Below, one piece after another: positions 30,772 to 38,774 of a stretch of 64,000 bases of DNA. The stretch spans positions 434,001 through 498,000 of the forward strand of contig NZ_BMSV01000006.1 in assembly GCF_014649335.1 (NCBI RefSeq). The letters run 5' to 3'. How positions within the stretch are numbered: the first letter of the stretch is position 1; every line of letters starts with the position of its first letter. The translations under genes and the position numbers were made by a program. The notes beneath the pieces were generated by a model. The model worked only from the letters and a program-made list of their open reading frames with translations. It made no database searches and had not been told where the DNA came from. The stretch is from Streptomyces roseolilacinus (GTDB lineage: Bacteria > Actinomycetota > Actinomycetes > Streptomycetales > Streptomycetaceae).

Positions 30772-31269
30772 ATGGGAACGGACGACCGGCCCGCACGGCG
30801 GGAGCGCGACGAGGAGGCGGTGAACCGCTTCGTCGAGCGCTTCGCCGGGGAGCTGACGCAGGCCGGGATGCAGCGGATGCCCGCCCGGGTCTTCGCCGCG
30901 CTGCTCGTCTCCGAGGAGGCGGCCCTGACCTCCGCCGAGCTGGGTGAGCAGCTGAGGATCAGCCCGGCCGCCGTCTCGGGCGCCGTGCGCTACCTGACGC
31001 AGGTCAACATGATCGGCCGCGAGCGCGACCCGGGCTCACGGCGTGAGCGGTACGTGCTCCACGAGGGCATGTGGTACGAGGTCTTCACCCGCCGTGACGA
31101 GATCCTCGGCCGCTGGCAGAAGACCCTCCGCGAGGGCGCCGAGACCCTGGGCGCCGACACGGCGGCGGGCGCGCGGGTCGCGGAGACGGCGGAGTTCTTC
31201 CAGTTCCTCCACGAGGGACTGCTGCGGATCCTGGAGGGGTGGCGGGCGCGCAAGGACGCGACCGGCTGA
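30772..31269 (+). CDS. GbsR/MarR-family transcriptional regulator
   Basis: 165 residues. A winged helix-turn-helix covers about residues 33-95: MQRMPARVFAALLVSEEAAL, TSAELGEQLRISPAAVSGAV, then RYLTQVNMIGRERDPGSRRE as the wing. The C-terminus is helical and dimerising. Proteins of this type sit next to drug exporters and repress them; the divergent ATPase/permease pair and the palindrome between them fit this. The ATG follows GACGAGGGGCGC. Confidence 0.87.
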   Translation: MGTDDRPARRERDEEAVNRFVERFAGELTQAGMQRMPARVFAALLVSEEAALTSAELGEQLRISPAAVSGAVRYLTQVNMIGRERDPGSRRERYVLHEGMWYEVFTRRDEILGRWQKTLREGAETLGADTAAGARVAETAEFFQFLHEGLLRILEGWRARKDATG

Positions 31270-31277
31270 CGGCCGCC

Positions 31278-31328
31278 GTGACGCCCCCGGCCCCGTGACG
31301 CCCCCGGCCCCGTGACGCCCCCGGCCCC
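31278..31328 (+). repeat. Three perfect 17-bp tandem repeats
   Basis: GTGACGCCCCCGGCCCC is repeated at 31278-31294, 31295-31311 and 31312-31328 without a mismatch, in the short gap between the GbsR/MarR gene and the convergent kinase-like gene. It is a non-coding minisatellite; no role is evident. Confidence 0.95.
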
Positions 31329-31369
31329 GCGCCGCGTCGCGGACGCCCTCGGCCCCGCGCCCCGGCCGC

Positions 31370-32248
31370 CTAGCCGCCCTCCGCCGCCGGCGCCGGGGCC
31401 GGCACCAGCAGGGACCAGGCGGCCGGGCGGACCGTCCAGGTGCGGCTGAGGACCGGCCCGGTCGGCTCGGCGTCCGCCCGGTAGCGGAACCCGGCGCCGG
31501 CCGGGACCGACACGGTGACCGTACGGGCGGCCGACCACCGGGGCGCGGCCACCCGCGGACGCACCACGACCTCCGCCGTGCCGTCCCGCGACACGACCGT
31601 CACGCCCTCCACCGGGTCGTCCACGTCGGCCAGCAGCCGCCCGTCGGCCTCCACCCGCAGCCGCTGCCCCCGCATCTGCGGGACCCGCCCGCACCCCGGC
31701 CCCACCAGCGTCCGCACCAGCGAGCGGCACGTCCCCCACACCGACGGCGCCGGCGCCCCGCCACCCGAAGGGCGGAACCGGTCCTCCGGCGCCGCCGCGG
31801 GCGCCGGGGACGGCGATCCCTCCGGGATGCGCACCCCGCCCACGACCACCCCGCCCCGGTCGTCCACCAGCAGGTCGAGCCGCCGCTCCACCCCGTCCAG
31901 GACCGCCCGCGCCGCCGTCACCGCACCGGGCGGGGCGCCCAGCGACACGGCCAGCCGCACCGTCTCGGGCGGCCCCACCGGCACCAGCGACAGGGCCTCC
32001 CCGCCCAGCTCGCCGCCCCGGTGCAGCAGCCCCACGGCCCGCACCAGCGCCCGGTCGTCGCCGATCACCACGGGCCGCCGGGCACCCCGCCGCGCCAGGG
32101 CCCGCGCGAACTCCTCCGGGGTGTCGGGCAGGCACACCTTCGCGGCCGCGCCACCGCGCAACACGTCCTTCGCGATCCGTACGGACTCGCCGTCGCAGCG
32201 GCGCGCTACCGGGTCGATGACCACCAGGAGCTGGTCGGGAGCCGACAC
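31370..32248 (-). CDS. Diacylglycerol kinase family protein
   Basis: 292 residues. The N-terminus SAPDQLLVVIDPVARRCDGE followed by VRIAKDVL and RRPVVIGDDRALVRAVGLLH resembles the catalytic domain of lipid (diacylglycerol/sphingosine) kinases, but the usual GGDGT nucleotide motif appears as GDDRA, so kinase activity is uncertain. The rest has the beta-rich C-terminal lobe. Conserved in Streptomyces next to purA, as I recall. I chose the GTG at 32248 because GAGGAAGGACC precedes it; the frame is open to 32281. Confidence 0.7.
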   Translation of the reverse strand: MSAPDQLLVVIDPVARRCDGESVRIAKDVLRGGAAAKVCLPDTPEEFARALARRGARRPVVIGDDRALVRAVGLLHRGGELGGEALSLVPVGPPETVRLAVSLGAPPGAVTAARAVLDGVERRLDLLVDDRGGVVVGGVRIPEGSPSPAPAAAPEDRFRPSGGGAPAPSVWGTCRSLVRTLVGPGCGRVPQMRGQRLRVEADGRLLADVDDPVEGVTVVSRDGTAEVVVRPRVAAPRWSAARTVTVSVPAGAGFRYRADAEPTGPVLSRTWTVRPAAWSLLVPAPAPAAEGG

Positions 32249-32282
32249 CTCGGTCCTTCCTCGGGTAGCATCTTTGTGCAAG

Positions 32283-32310
32283 AGCCCCTTGCGCTATTGC
32301 GCCAGGGGCT
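32283..32310 (+). promoter_or_regulatory. Terminator-like hairpin in the purA upstream region
   Basis: GCCCCTTGCGC (32284-32294) pairs with GCGCCAGGGGC (32299-32309) with one mismatch and a 4-base loop, followed by the T-rich CTTCGTCTATTCC. It lies 110 bases before purA and between two divergent starts, so it cannot simply end an upstream plus-strand gene. It may be an attenuator in the purA leader if the promoter is further upstream. Confidence 0.5.
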
Positions 32311-32349
32311 TCGTCTATTCCGGGGCACCGGTTCCACGGCTCGGGCTGC

Positions 32350-32371
32350 CGTCGTACACCGCCGTACGACG
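32350..32371 (+). promoter_or_regulatory. Second hairpin in the purA leader
   Basis: CGTCGTAC (32350-32357) pairs perfectly with GTACGACG (32364-32371) around a 6-base loop, about 50 bases before the purA start. Confidence 0.45.
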
Positions 32372-32421
32372 TCTTCCGCCCCTGGCCTTGGACATGCCCC
32401 GCCCGGAAGGGGTGTACGCCT

Positions 32422-33705
32422 GTGCCCGCACTTGTGCTGCTCGGTGCTCAGTGGGGTGACGAGGGCAAGGGAAAGGCCACCGACCTCCTCGGTGGATCCG
32501 TCGATTACGTGGTGCGCTACCAGGGCGGCAACAACGCCGGCCACACGGTCGTCGTGGGCGACCAGAAGTACGCGCTGCATCTCCTTCCCTCCGGCATCCT
32601 CTCCCCGGGATGCACCCCCGTGATCGGAAACGGCGTCGTCGTCGACCCGGCCGTCCTGCTCTCCGAGCTGAGCGGGCTGAACGAGCGTGGTGTCGACACC
32701 TCCAAGCTTCTGATCAGCGGAAACGCTCACCTGATCACTCCGTACAACGTCACCCTCGACAAGGTGACGGAACGGTTCCTCGGCAAGCGGAAGATCGGTA
32801 CGACCGGCCGCGGCATCGGCCCGACGTACGCCGACAAGATCAACCGCGTCGGCATCCGCGTCCAGGACCTCTACGACGAGTCGATCCTCACCCAGAAGGT
32901 CGAGGCGGCGCTGGAGCAGAAGAACCAGCTCCTCGCCAAGGTCTTCAACCGCCGCGCGATCGAGGCTGACAGGATCGTCGAGGAGATGCTCGGCTACGCG
33001 GAGCAGATCCGCCCCTACGTCGCCGACACGACGCTGATCCTCAACGACGCCATCGACGCCGGCAAGGTCGTCCTCTTCGAGGGCGGCCAGGGCACGCTCC
33101 TGGACGTGGACCACGGCACGTACCCGTTCGTGACCTCGTCGAACCCGACCGCCGGCGGTGCCTGCACGGGCGCCGGCGTCGGCCCGACGAAGATCAGCCG
33201 CGTCATCGGCATCCTCAAGGCGTACACGACCCGCGTCGGCGCCGGACCGTTCCCGACGGAGCTGTTCGACGAGGACGGCGAGGCGCTGCGCCGCATCGGC
33301 GGCGAGCGCGGCGTCACCACCGGGCGCGACCGGCGCTGCGGCTGGTTCGACGCGGTGATCGCCCGCTACGCGACGCGCGTGAACGGCCTGACGGACTTCT
33401 TCCTCACCAAGCTGGACGTCCTGACCGGCTGGGAGCAGATCCCGGTGTGCGTCGCGTACGAGATCGACGGCCGGCGCGTCGAGGAGCTGCCGTACTCGCA
33501 GACCGACTTCCACCACGCGAAGCCCGTCTACGAGTACCTGCCCGGCTGGTCGGAGGACATCTCCAAGGCGAAGACCTTCTCGGACCTGCCGAAGAACGCG
33601 CAGGCGTACGTGAAGGCGCTGGAGGAGATGTCGGGCGCCCCGATCTCCGCCATCGGCGTCGGCCCCGGCCGCACCGAGACGATCGAGATCAACTCGTTCC
33701 TGTAG
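32422..33705 (+). CDS. purA: Adenylosuccinate synthetase
   Basis: Makes adenylosuccinate from IMP, aspartate and GTP, the first step committed to AMP. 427 residues. The GTP-binding start is VLLGAQWGDEGKGKATDLL, followed by VVRYQGGNNAGHTVVVGD; later KIGTTGRGIGPTYADKINR binds IMP, and VTTGRDRRCGWFDAV is the Asp-side loop. The GTG at 32422 has GGAAGGGG upstream. A structured region precedes it and a 19-bp hairpin ends it, so it is transcribed alone. Confidence 0.97.
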   Translation: MPALVLLGAQWGDEGKGKATDLLGGSVDYVVRYQGGNNAGHTVVVGDQKYALHLLPSGILSPGCTPVIGNGVVVDPAVLLSELSGLNERGVDTSKLLISGNAHLITPYNVTLDKVTERFLGKRKIGTTGRGIGPTYADKINRVGIRVQDLYDESILTQKVEAALEQKNQLLAKVFNRRAIEADRIVEEMLGYAEQIRPYVADTTLILNDAIDAGKVVLFEGGQGTLLDVDHGTYPFVTSSNPTAGGACTGAGVGPTKISRVIGILKAYTTRVGAGPFPTELFDEDGEALRRIGGERGVTTGRDRRCGWFDAVIARYATRVNGLTDFFLTKLDVLTGWEQIPVCVAYEIDGRRVEELPYSQTDFHHAKPVYEYLPGWSEDISKAKTFSDLPKNAQAYVKALEEMSGAPISAIGVGPGRTETIEINSFL

Positions 33706-33723
33706 GCCCCGCGACCGGGCCCC

Positions 33724-33764
33724 GCGCGAAGCCCCCCGCACCACCGGTGCGGGGGGCTTCGCGC
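33724..33764. terminator. purA terminator (also convergent gene)
   Basis: A 19-bp perfect stem: arm 33724-33742 (GCGCGAAGCCCCCCGCACC) pairs with 33746-33764, loop ACC. It lies between purA and the convergent PstS-like gene and can serve both. Confidence 0.93.
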
Positions 33765-33779
33765 CGCCGCGCCCCCGGT

Positions 33780-35318
33780 TCACGGCCGGGCGCAGACCCC
33801 GAGGCCCTCGGGGGACATGCAGGGGAGGTGGCCGTGGGTGCGGATGACGTCCTGGCCGCTGCCCCGCACCAGGTAGTCGAGGAAGCTGGAGACGAGCGAG
33901 TCCGCGGGCGGCCGCCCGTACGTGTACGCGTACTCGATCTCCCGGTAGGGGTACCCGCTCCGCGCCACGTCGTCGATCGACGGCGTCCGCCCGTCGAGGT
34001 CCAGCCGGTGGAGCCCCCGGACGCCCTGGCCGGACCGCAGCTCGCTGTAGCCGAGCGCGCCGGGGATCTCGGCGACCGCCGCCATGACCTGCCGCGTCGA
34101 GTCGACCTCGCACCGCAGCACCCGTGCCGCCGGGTCGGCCTTCGTGCGGCAGTCGCCCGACGAGGGCGCCGGCTCGTACCCGCCGAGGACGCGCCGCTGG
34201 AACACCTCCCGGGTGCCGGAGTTGGTGTTCCGGCTGACCAGGGCGATCGGCAGGTCGGGGCCACCCAGCTCGGACCACCGCCGCACGTCGCCGCGGTAGA
34301 CGCGCCGCACGTCCGCGGTGGTCAGCCCGCGCAGCGGCACCCGGTCGTTGACGACCATGGCGAACACGGACACGGCGACGCGGTTCTCCCGCAGCCGGTC
34401 GTACCCCCGCTCGGGCTTCGGCCCGTCGGACAGCGCGATGACGGCGGGGGAGCCGTCCTCGTGCCGGGCCCCCGCCTCGGCGAGGGCGCGGATGCCGGTG
34501 GTGGTGCCGCGCGCGTCGACGGTGACGGTGGAGCCGGGGCAGTCCTTCTCGTACTTCCGCGCGGCCTCCTCCGCCACGGGCGCGAAGGCCGTGGACCCGA
34601 CGACGGTCAGGGTGCCGGTGGCGCAGCCGATGGGCGGTCTGGTGTCGTCGCGGCCGACGATGATCCCGGCCAGGGTGACCACGCACACGGTGAGCAGGAC
34701 GGTGAGGAGCCGGGCCGGGCGGCTGAACACGGGCGGCTTGCCGTCGGAGGGGACGGCGGTGTTGGGCCGCACCTCCCCGTCGCGCAGGCCGCCGGTGACG
34801 CGCACGGGGCTGTCGACCGGGCCGCCGGTGAGCAGGCACAGCAGCTTGAAGTGCTCGCCCGGGTTGAGCGGGACGCGCGGCAGGTGGAGCGTGCCGCCCT
34901 GGTGCGTCATCCCGGCCTCGGGCGTGAAGTGCTCCATCAGGTGGTCGGCGTCGCCGGGCTGGGTGACGGCGACGCCCCGGATCTCGCGGCCGGTGAACTC
35001 GACGGTCAGTCCGTGCGGCGGGCGGCTGGTGTAGTCGCCGTCGCCGACGCTCTGCGGGCCGTCGTTCTCGATGCGGAGCAGGACGAGGGTGGCGTCGGAC
35101 AGGTCGACGTCCGGCCCCTCGCCGAAGAGGCCGATCCGCACGTTGGCGCGGCCGCCGTCGCGGACGTTGCTGCCGATCGGCGTGTCCATCTGGACCCGGT
35201 ACCCGAGCCGCCTGCGGCGCGGCACCCGCCGCTCGTACCAGAGCGCGGCGACGGAGGCGAGCACGCCGAGGACGGCGGTGAGCACGGCGATGACGTTCTC
35301 GGCGCTGAACCACTCCAC
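33780..35318 (-). CDS. Orphan PstS-like substrate-binding protein with two membrane helices
   Basis: 512 residues. An N-terminal transmembrane helix (ENVIAVLTAVLGVLASVAAL) is followed by a basic loop and a beta-rich domain (about 40-190), a second helix (ARLLTVLLTVCVVTLAGIIV), then a phosphate-type periplasmic-binding domain (about 235-512): LTVVGSTAFAPVAEEAARKY, VDARGTTTGIRAL, LVSRNTNSGTREVFQRR. These correspond to the PstS phosphate loops. No PstCAB genes are adjacent, so it may sense rather than import. The GTG at 35318 follows GAGGGGGAGC. The frame is open much further, but only as a shadow of the phosphatase gene. Confidence 0.8.
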   Translation of the reverse strand: MEWFSAENVIAVLTAVLGVLASVAALWYERRVPRRRRLGYRVQMDTPIGSNVRDGGRANVRIGLFGEGPDVDLSDATLVLLRIENDGPQSVGDGDYTSRPPHGLTVEFTGREIRGVAVTQPGDADHLMEHFTPEAGMTHQGGTLHLPRVPLNPGEHFKLLCLLTGGPVDSPVRVTGGLRDGEVRPNTAVPSDGKPPVFSRPARLLTVLLTVCVVTLAGIIVGRDDTRPPIGCATGTLTVVGSTAFAPVAEEAARKYEKDCPGSTVTVDARGTTTGIRALAEAGARHEDGSPAVIALSDGPKPERGYDRLRENRVAVSVFAMVVNDRVPLRGLTTADVRRVYRGDVRRWSELGGPDLPIALVSRNTNSGTREVFQRRVLGGYEPAPSSGDCRTKADPAARVLRCEVDSTRQVMAAVAEIPGALGYSELRSGQGVRGLHRLDLDGRTPSIDDVARSGYPYREIEYAYTYGRPPADSLVSSFLDYLVRGSGQDVIRTHGHLPCMSPEGLGVCARP

Positions 35319-35585
35319 GGGCGCTCCCCCTCGCTCGCAGCAGGTGTCCGGCGGGACGTGTGCGGTCACGGTAGGACGCCGGGGGGCGCGGGGCGGGCGG
35401 GGGTGCCGTAAGTTCATGGGAGGTTCAACTCCGCCGCGGTGGGGCGGCCCGCCCCCGGGCCCTGACCAGGGCGTCGGGGCGCCGGCGCCGGGGGCCGAGG
35501 CGTCAGCGCCCGGTGGAGGGGAAGAGGACGGGCAGGAAGAAGCACCGGGGCGCGTCCCCGGGCGGGGCGGGAGGCGAGCGAGCAG

Positions 35586-37310
35586 ATGACGGCCGGAGAC
35601 GTGGCGGACGCGTCCGGGGAGAGACTCCCGGACGCGTCCCCCGAGGCACTCGTCGCGGCGCTGGACGCCCTCGCGGCGGGCGCCTGCCTGCTGGACGGCA
35701 GCGGCCGCGTCCTCGCCGTCAACACCTCCGGCCAGGAGATCCTGGGCCGGTCCGCCGCGGAGTTCGTCGGGCAGGACGCGCACGAGCTGCTCCACCGCGA
35801 CCAGCACGGCAACCCCACGCCGAGGGCGCGCTGCGCGCTGCGGAAGGCCGCCCTCGCCGGGCGCACGGCCCAGAGCGCCGGCGAGTGGGCGCGGCGCGGC
35901 GACGGGTCGCTGCTCCTGCTGTCGTGGCTGGCCACGCCCTGCGTCCGGGACGGGCTGCCACCGGTCACCCTGGTGGTCTTCCACCCGTACGAGTCCGTCC
36001 GCCCGACCGCCGAGCTCCTGAAGGAGCCCACCGCGTCGCTGTCGGAGCTGGAGCGGCTGGCGCTGCTGGCCGAGACGACGACGACGCTGACCTCCACCCT
36101 CGACGTGGACGAGGCACTGAACCGGCTGATGGCCCTGGTGGTGCCCCGGCTCGCGGACTGGGTGGTCATCGACCTGATCAGGGAGCCGGACGAGGTGTGG
36201 CGCGCCGCCGTCGTGCGGGCGGAGGGCGACGCCCTGGTGCACGCGGAGGAGCTGGAGGGTCCGATGCCCCCGGTGCCGGGGGAGTCGCCGATGCCCCTGT
36301 CGCGGGCGCTGCGCGGCGAGTCGTCCGCGCTGGCGGGCCCGGAGACGTACCAGGGCCTTCCGGACTCGGGGATCGCGCTGGAGCAGCGCCGCCTGTTCGA
36401 GGCGACGGGGATGCACTCGGCGGTCATCGCGCCCATCCGGGGCCTGCGGGAGATCCTCGGGGCGCTCACCCTGGGCCGTTCCCAGCGGGCGGAGGTGTTC
36501 ACGGCGGCCGACGTGGCCCTGCTGGAGGACATCACGCGCCGCGCCGGCCTCGCCCTGGCGAACGCCCGCCTGTACCAGCGGCAGCGGAAGGTCGCGGAGA
36601 CCATGCAGCGCCACCTGCTGCCGCAGCTGCCGACCGTGCCCGGGCTGGGGATCGCGGCCCGCTACCTGCCCGCGCCGGACGCCTCGCACGTCGGCGGCGA
36701 CTGGTACGACGCGTTCCTGCTGAACGACGGGGCCCTGGCGCTGGCCATCGGGGACGTGGTCGGCCACGACCTGGACGCGGCGGCGGGGATGGCGCAGCTG
36801 CGCAACATGCTGCGCGCGTACGCGTGGGCGCAGAAGGGGCCGGCGAGCGGGATCGTCGAGTGGCTGGACCAGGCGTCGCTGCACATCGCCGAGGTCTCCA
36901 TGGCCACGTTGGTCTTCGGCCGGATGACCGTGTCGGACAACGGGCGGTGGGAGCTGACCTGGACCAACGCCGGGCACCCGCCGCCGCTGCTGGTCACGCA
37001 CGACGGCGTGACGCGGTACCTCACCGAGGGCCACGGCGTCCTGCTGGGGCTCGGGGCGTACAAGGGGCGGACGGGCCGTACGGACGCGCGGGCGGAGCTG
37101 CCGCCCGGGTCGACGCTGCTGCTGTACACGGACGGCCTGATCGAGGAGCCGGGGCGCTCGCTCGACGAGGGCCTGGAGCGGCTGCGCCGGCACGCCGCGG
37201 CGCTGGCCCACCGGCCGGTGGAGTCGTTCACGGACGAGCTGCTCCAGCGGGCCAGACCCCCGCAGAACGAGGACGACGTGGCGCTGCTGGCGCTGCGGAT
37301 CCCGGACTGA
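35586..37310 (+). CDS. PAS-GAF-SpoIIE serine phosphatase (PP2C type)
   Basis: 574 residues. A PAS domain (about 20-140, LAAGACLLDGSGRVLAVNTS), a GAF domain (about 165-340), then a SpoIIE/RsbU-like PPM phosphatase (about 360-574) with the metal-binding motifs VGGDWYDAF and IGDVVGHDLDAA, NAGHPPPLLV, LLLYTDGLIE and NEDDVALLAL, all intact. Such proteins dephosphorylate anti-anti-sigma factors in response to a sensed ligand. No STAS or kinase partner is adjacent. The gene starts with a moderate site and is followed by a hairpin. Confidence 0.92.
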   Translation: MTAGDVADASGERLPDASPEALVAALDALAAGACLLDGSGRVLAVNTSGQEILGRSAAEFVGQDAHELLHRDQHGNPTPRARCALRKAALAGRTAQSAGEWARRGDGSLLLLSWLATPCVRDGLPPVTLVVFHPYESVRPTAELLKEPTASLSELERLALLAETTTTLTSTLDVDEALNRLMALVVPRLADWVVIDLIREPDEVWRAAVVRAEGDALVHAEELEGPMPPVPGESPMPLSRALRGESSALAGPETYQGLPDSGIALEQRRLFEATGMHSAVIAPIRGLREILGALTLGRSQRAEVFTAADVALLEDITRRAGLALANARLYQRQRKVAETMQRHLLPQLPTVPGLGIAARYLPAPDASHVGGDWYDAFLLNDGALALAIGDVVGHDLDAAAGMAQLRNMLRAYAWAQKGPASGIVEWLDQASLHIAEVSMATLVFGRMTVSDNGRWELTWTNAGHPPPLLVTHDGVTRYLTEGHGVLLGLGAYKGRTGRTDARAELPPGSTLLLYTDGLIEEPGRSLDEGLERLRRHAAALAHRPVESFTDELLQRARPPQNEDDVALLALRIPD

Positions 37311-37325
37311 GCACCGCCACCGGTA

Positions 37326-37361
37326 CGGGCGGCGGCCGCGCGGCGACGCGGCCGCCGCCCG
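37326..37361 (+). terminator. Terminator after the SpoIIE phosphatase gene
   Basis: CGGGCGGCGGCCGCG (37326-37340) pairs with CGCGGCCGCCGCCCG (37347-37361), 15 bp, loop CGGCGA. Confidence 0.88.
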
Positions 37362-37404
37362 CGTCGTGACGACCTCTCCCGCCCCTCCGCCGCGCGCGGT
37401 TGTC

Positions 37405-37446
37405 CGGTCCGGACCTCTTGACAGGTCCAGACCAATGCGGTGAAGT
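37405..37446 (+). promoter_or_regulatory. Chitinase promoter with paired DasR-like repeats
   Basis: CGGTCCGGACCT (37405-37416) and AGGTCCAGACCA (37423-37434) are a direct repeat of 12-bp near-palindromes. They flank and overlap a -35 TTGACA (37418-37423), with TGAAGT 17 bases later (37441-37446). The second copy in context (ACAGGTCCAGACCAAT) matches the DasR consensus ACTGGTCTAGACCACT at 13 of 16 positions. Streptomyces chitinase genes are known to be controlled through such pairs. Confidence 0.85.
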
Positions 37447-37478
37447 GACCGGCACCCCCCCCGCGAAGGAGTGATGAC

Positions 37479-38375
37479 GTGTCACGACGCTTCGGCGCCC
37501 TGCTGGCCGCTTTCGCCACGGCGGTGGGCCTGACGGCCCTCCTCCCCGCCACCACCGCCTCGGCCGCCGACTGCGCGGCCCCCTGGAGTTCGTCGGCCGT
37601 CTACTGGGGCGGCAACACCGCCTCGTACAACGGGCACAACTGGCAGGCGAAGTGGTGGACCCAGAACGAGCGCCCGGGCACGGTGGCGGTCTGGGCCGAC
37701 CAGGGGACCTGCGGCTCCGGCACGCCCGACCCGGACCCGACGGACCCGGCGCCGTCCGGATTCGTGGTCTCCGAGACGCAGTTCAACCAGATGTTCCCGA
37801 ACCGGAACCCGTTCTACACGTACAGCGGGCTGAAGGCGGCGCTCGGCGCCTACCCGGCGTTCGCGACGACGGGCGGCGCCACGGTCAGCCGCCAGGAGGC
37901 GGCGGCCTTCCTGGCCAACGTCAGCCACGAGACGGGCGGCCTCGTCCACATCGTGGAGCAGAACACCGCCAACTACCCGCACTACTGCGACCAGAGCCAG
38001 CCGTACGGCTGTCCCGCGGGCCAGGCCGCCTACTACGGGCGCGGCCCGATCCAGCTCAGCTGGAACTTCAACTACAAGGCGGCGGGCGACGCCCTCGGCA
38101 TCGACCTGCTGAACAACCCGCACCGCGTCGAGCGGGAGGCGGCGGTCGCCTGGAAGACGGCCCTGTGGTACTGGAACACCCAGAACGGCCCCGGCACGAT
38201 GACCGGGCACAACGCGATGGTGACGGGCGCGGGCTTCGGCCAGACGATCCGCTCCATCAACGGCGCGCTGGAGTGTGACGGCCGCAACCCGGCGCAGGTG
38301 CAGAGCCGGGTGACGAAGTACCAGCAGTTCACGCAGATCCTGGGCGTGGCCCCGGGCGCCAACCTGTACTGCTGA
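37479..38375 (+). CDS. Secreted family 19 chitinase with a chitin-binding module
   Basis: 298 residues. Signal peptide 1-30 (ending TTASA|AD), then a CBM5/12-type module (about 31-75: CAAPWSSSAVYWGGNTASYN, NWQAKWWTQNERPG), a short DPDPTDP linker, and the GH19 domain with the catalytic Glu151 in VSHETGG and the conserved YGRGPIQLSWNFNY. Related to plant-type and Streptomyces ChiC/ChiF enzymes, which hydrolyse chitin with inversion. The GTG at 37479 follows AAGGAG. The promoter carries DasR-like repeats, so induction by chitin-derived sugars is expected. Confidence 0.95.
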   Translation: MSRRFGALLAAFATAVGLTALLPATTASAADCAAPWSSSAVYWGGNTASYNGHNWQAKWWTQNERPGTVAVWADQGTCGSGTPDPDPTDPAPSGFVVSETQFNQMFPNRNPFYTYSGLKAALGAYPAFATTGGATVSRQEAAAFLANVSHETGGLVHIVEQNTANYPHYCDQSQPYGCPAGQAAYYGRGPIQLSWNFNYKAAGDALGIDLLNNPHRVEREAAVAWKTALWYWNTQNGPGTMTGHNAMVTGAGFGQTIRSINGALECDGRNPAQVQSRVTKYQQFTQILGVAPGANLYC

Positions 38376-38397
38376 GACCGTACCGCCGAGACGGTCC

Positions 38398-38434
38398 CCG
38401 GCCCCGGTCGCGCGCTCTTCGCGACCGGGGCCGG
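38398..38434 (+). terminator. Chitinase terminator
   Basis: CCGGCCCCGGTCGCG (38398-38412) pairs with CGCGACCGGGGCCGG (38420-38434), a 15-bp stem with a 7-base loop. Confidence 0.9.
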
Positions 38435-38468
38435 CGTCATGTTCCGGTGGCGTGCCCCGCCGCCTGCG

Positions 38469-38551
38469 GTCCCGGCGTCCGCGGTCCCGGCGTCCGCGGT
38501 CCCGGCGTCCGCGGCCCCGGCGTCCGCGCGTCCGCGGCCCCGGCGTCCGCG
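38469..38551 (+). repeat. 15-bp tandem repeats in the gap after the chitinase gene
   Basis: GTCCCGGCGTCCGCG occurs three times perfectly (38469, 38484, 38499); the variant GCCCCGGCGTCCGCG follows at 38514 and 38537, separated by an extra CGTCCGCG. The remaining gap up to 38774 holds only further C-rich, repetitive sequence and no gene that I can support. Confidence 0.92.
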
Positions 38552-38774
38552 CGGCCGGGGCCGCGGTGTCCGCGCGACCGGGCCGGGGGCGGGGCGAGGG
38601 CGGAACGGTGAGGCGGGCCCGTGCCCCCGTGGCCCCGCCTCCCCCCGTGACTCCGCCCCCGTGTCCCCGCCCTCCCCCGTGGGCCCGATCCCGGACTCCC
38701 GTGCCCCCGTGGCCTCGTGAACCCGCCTCCCCGGCGGGCGGGTTCACCCCTCCCCGGAGGTCCGCCTCCTCCCC

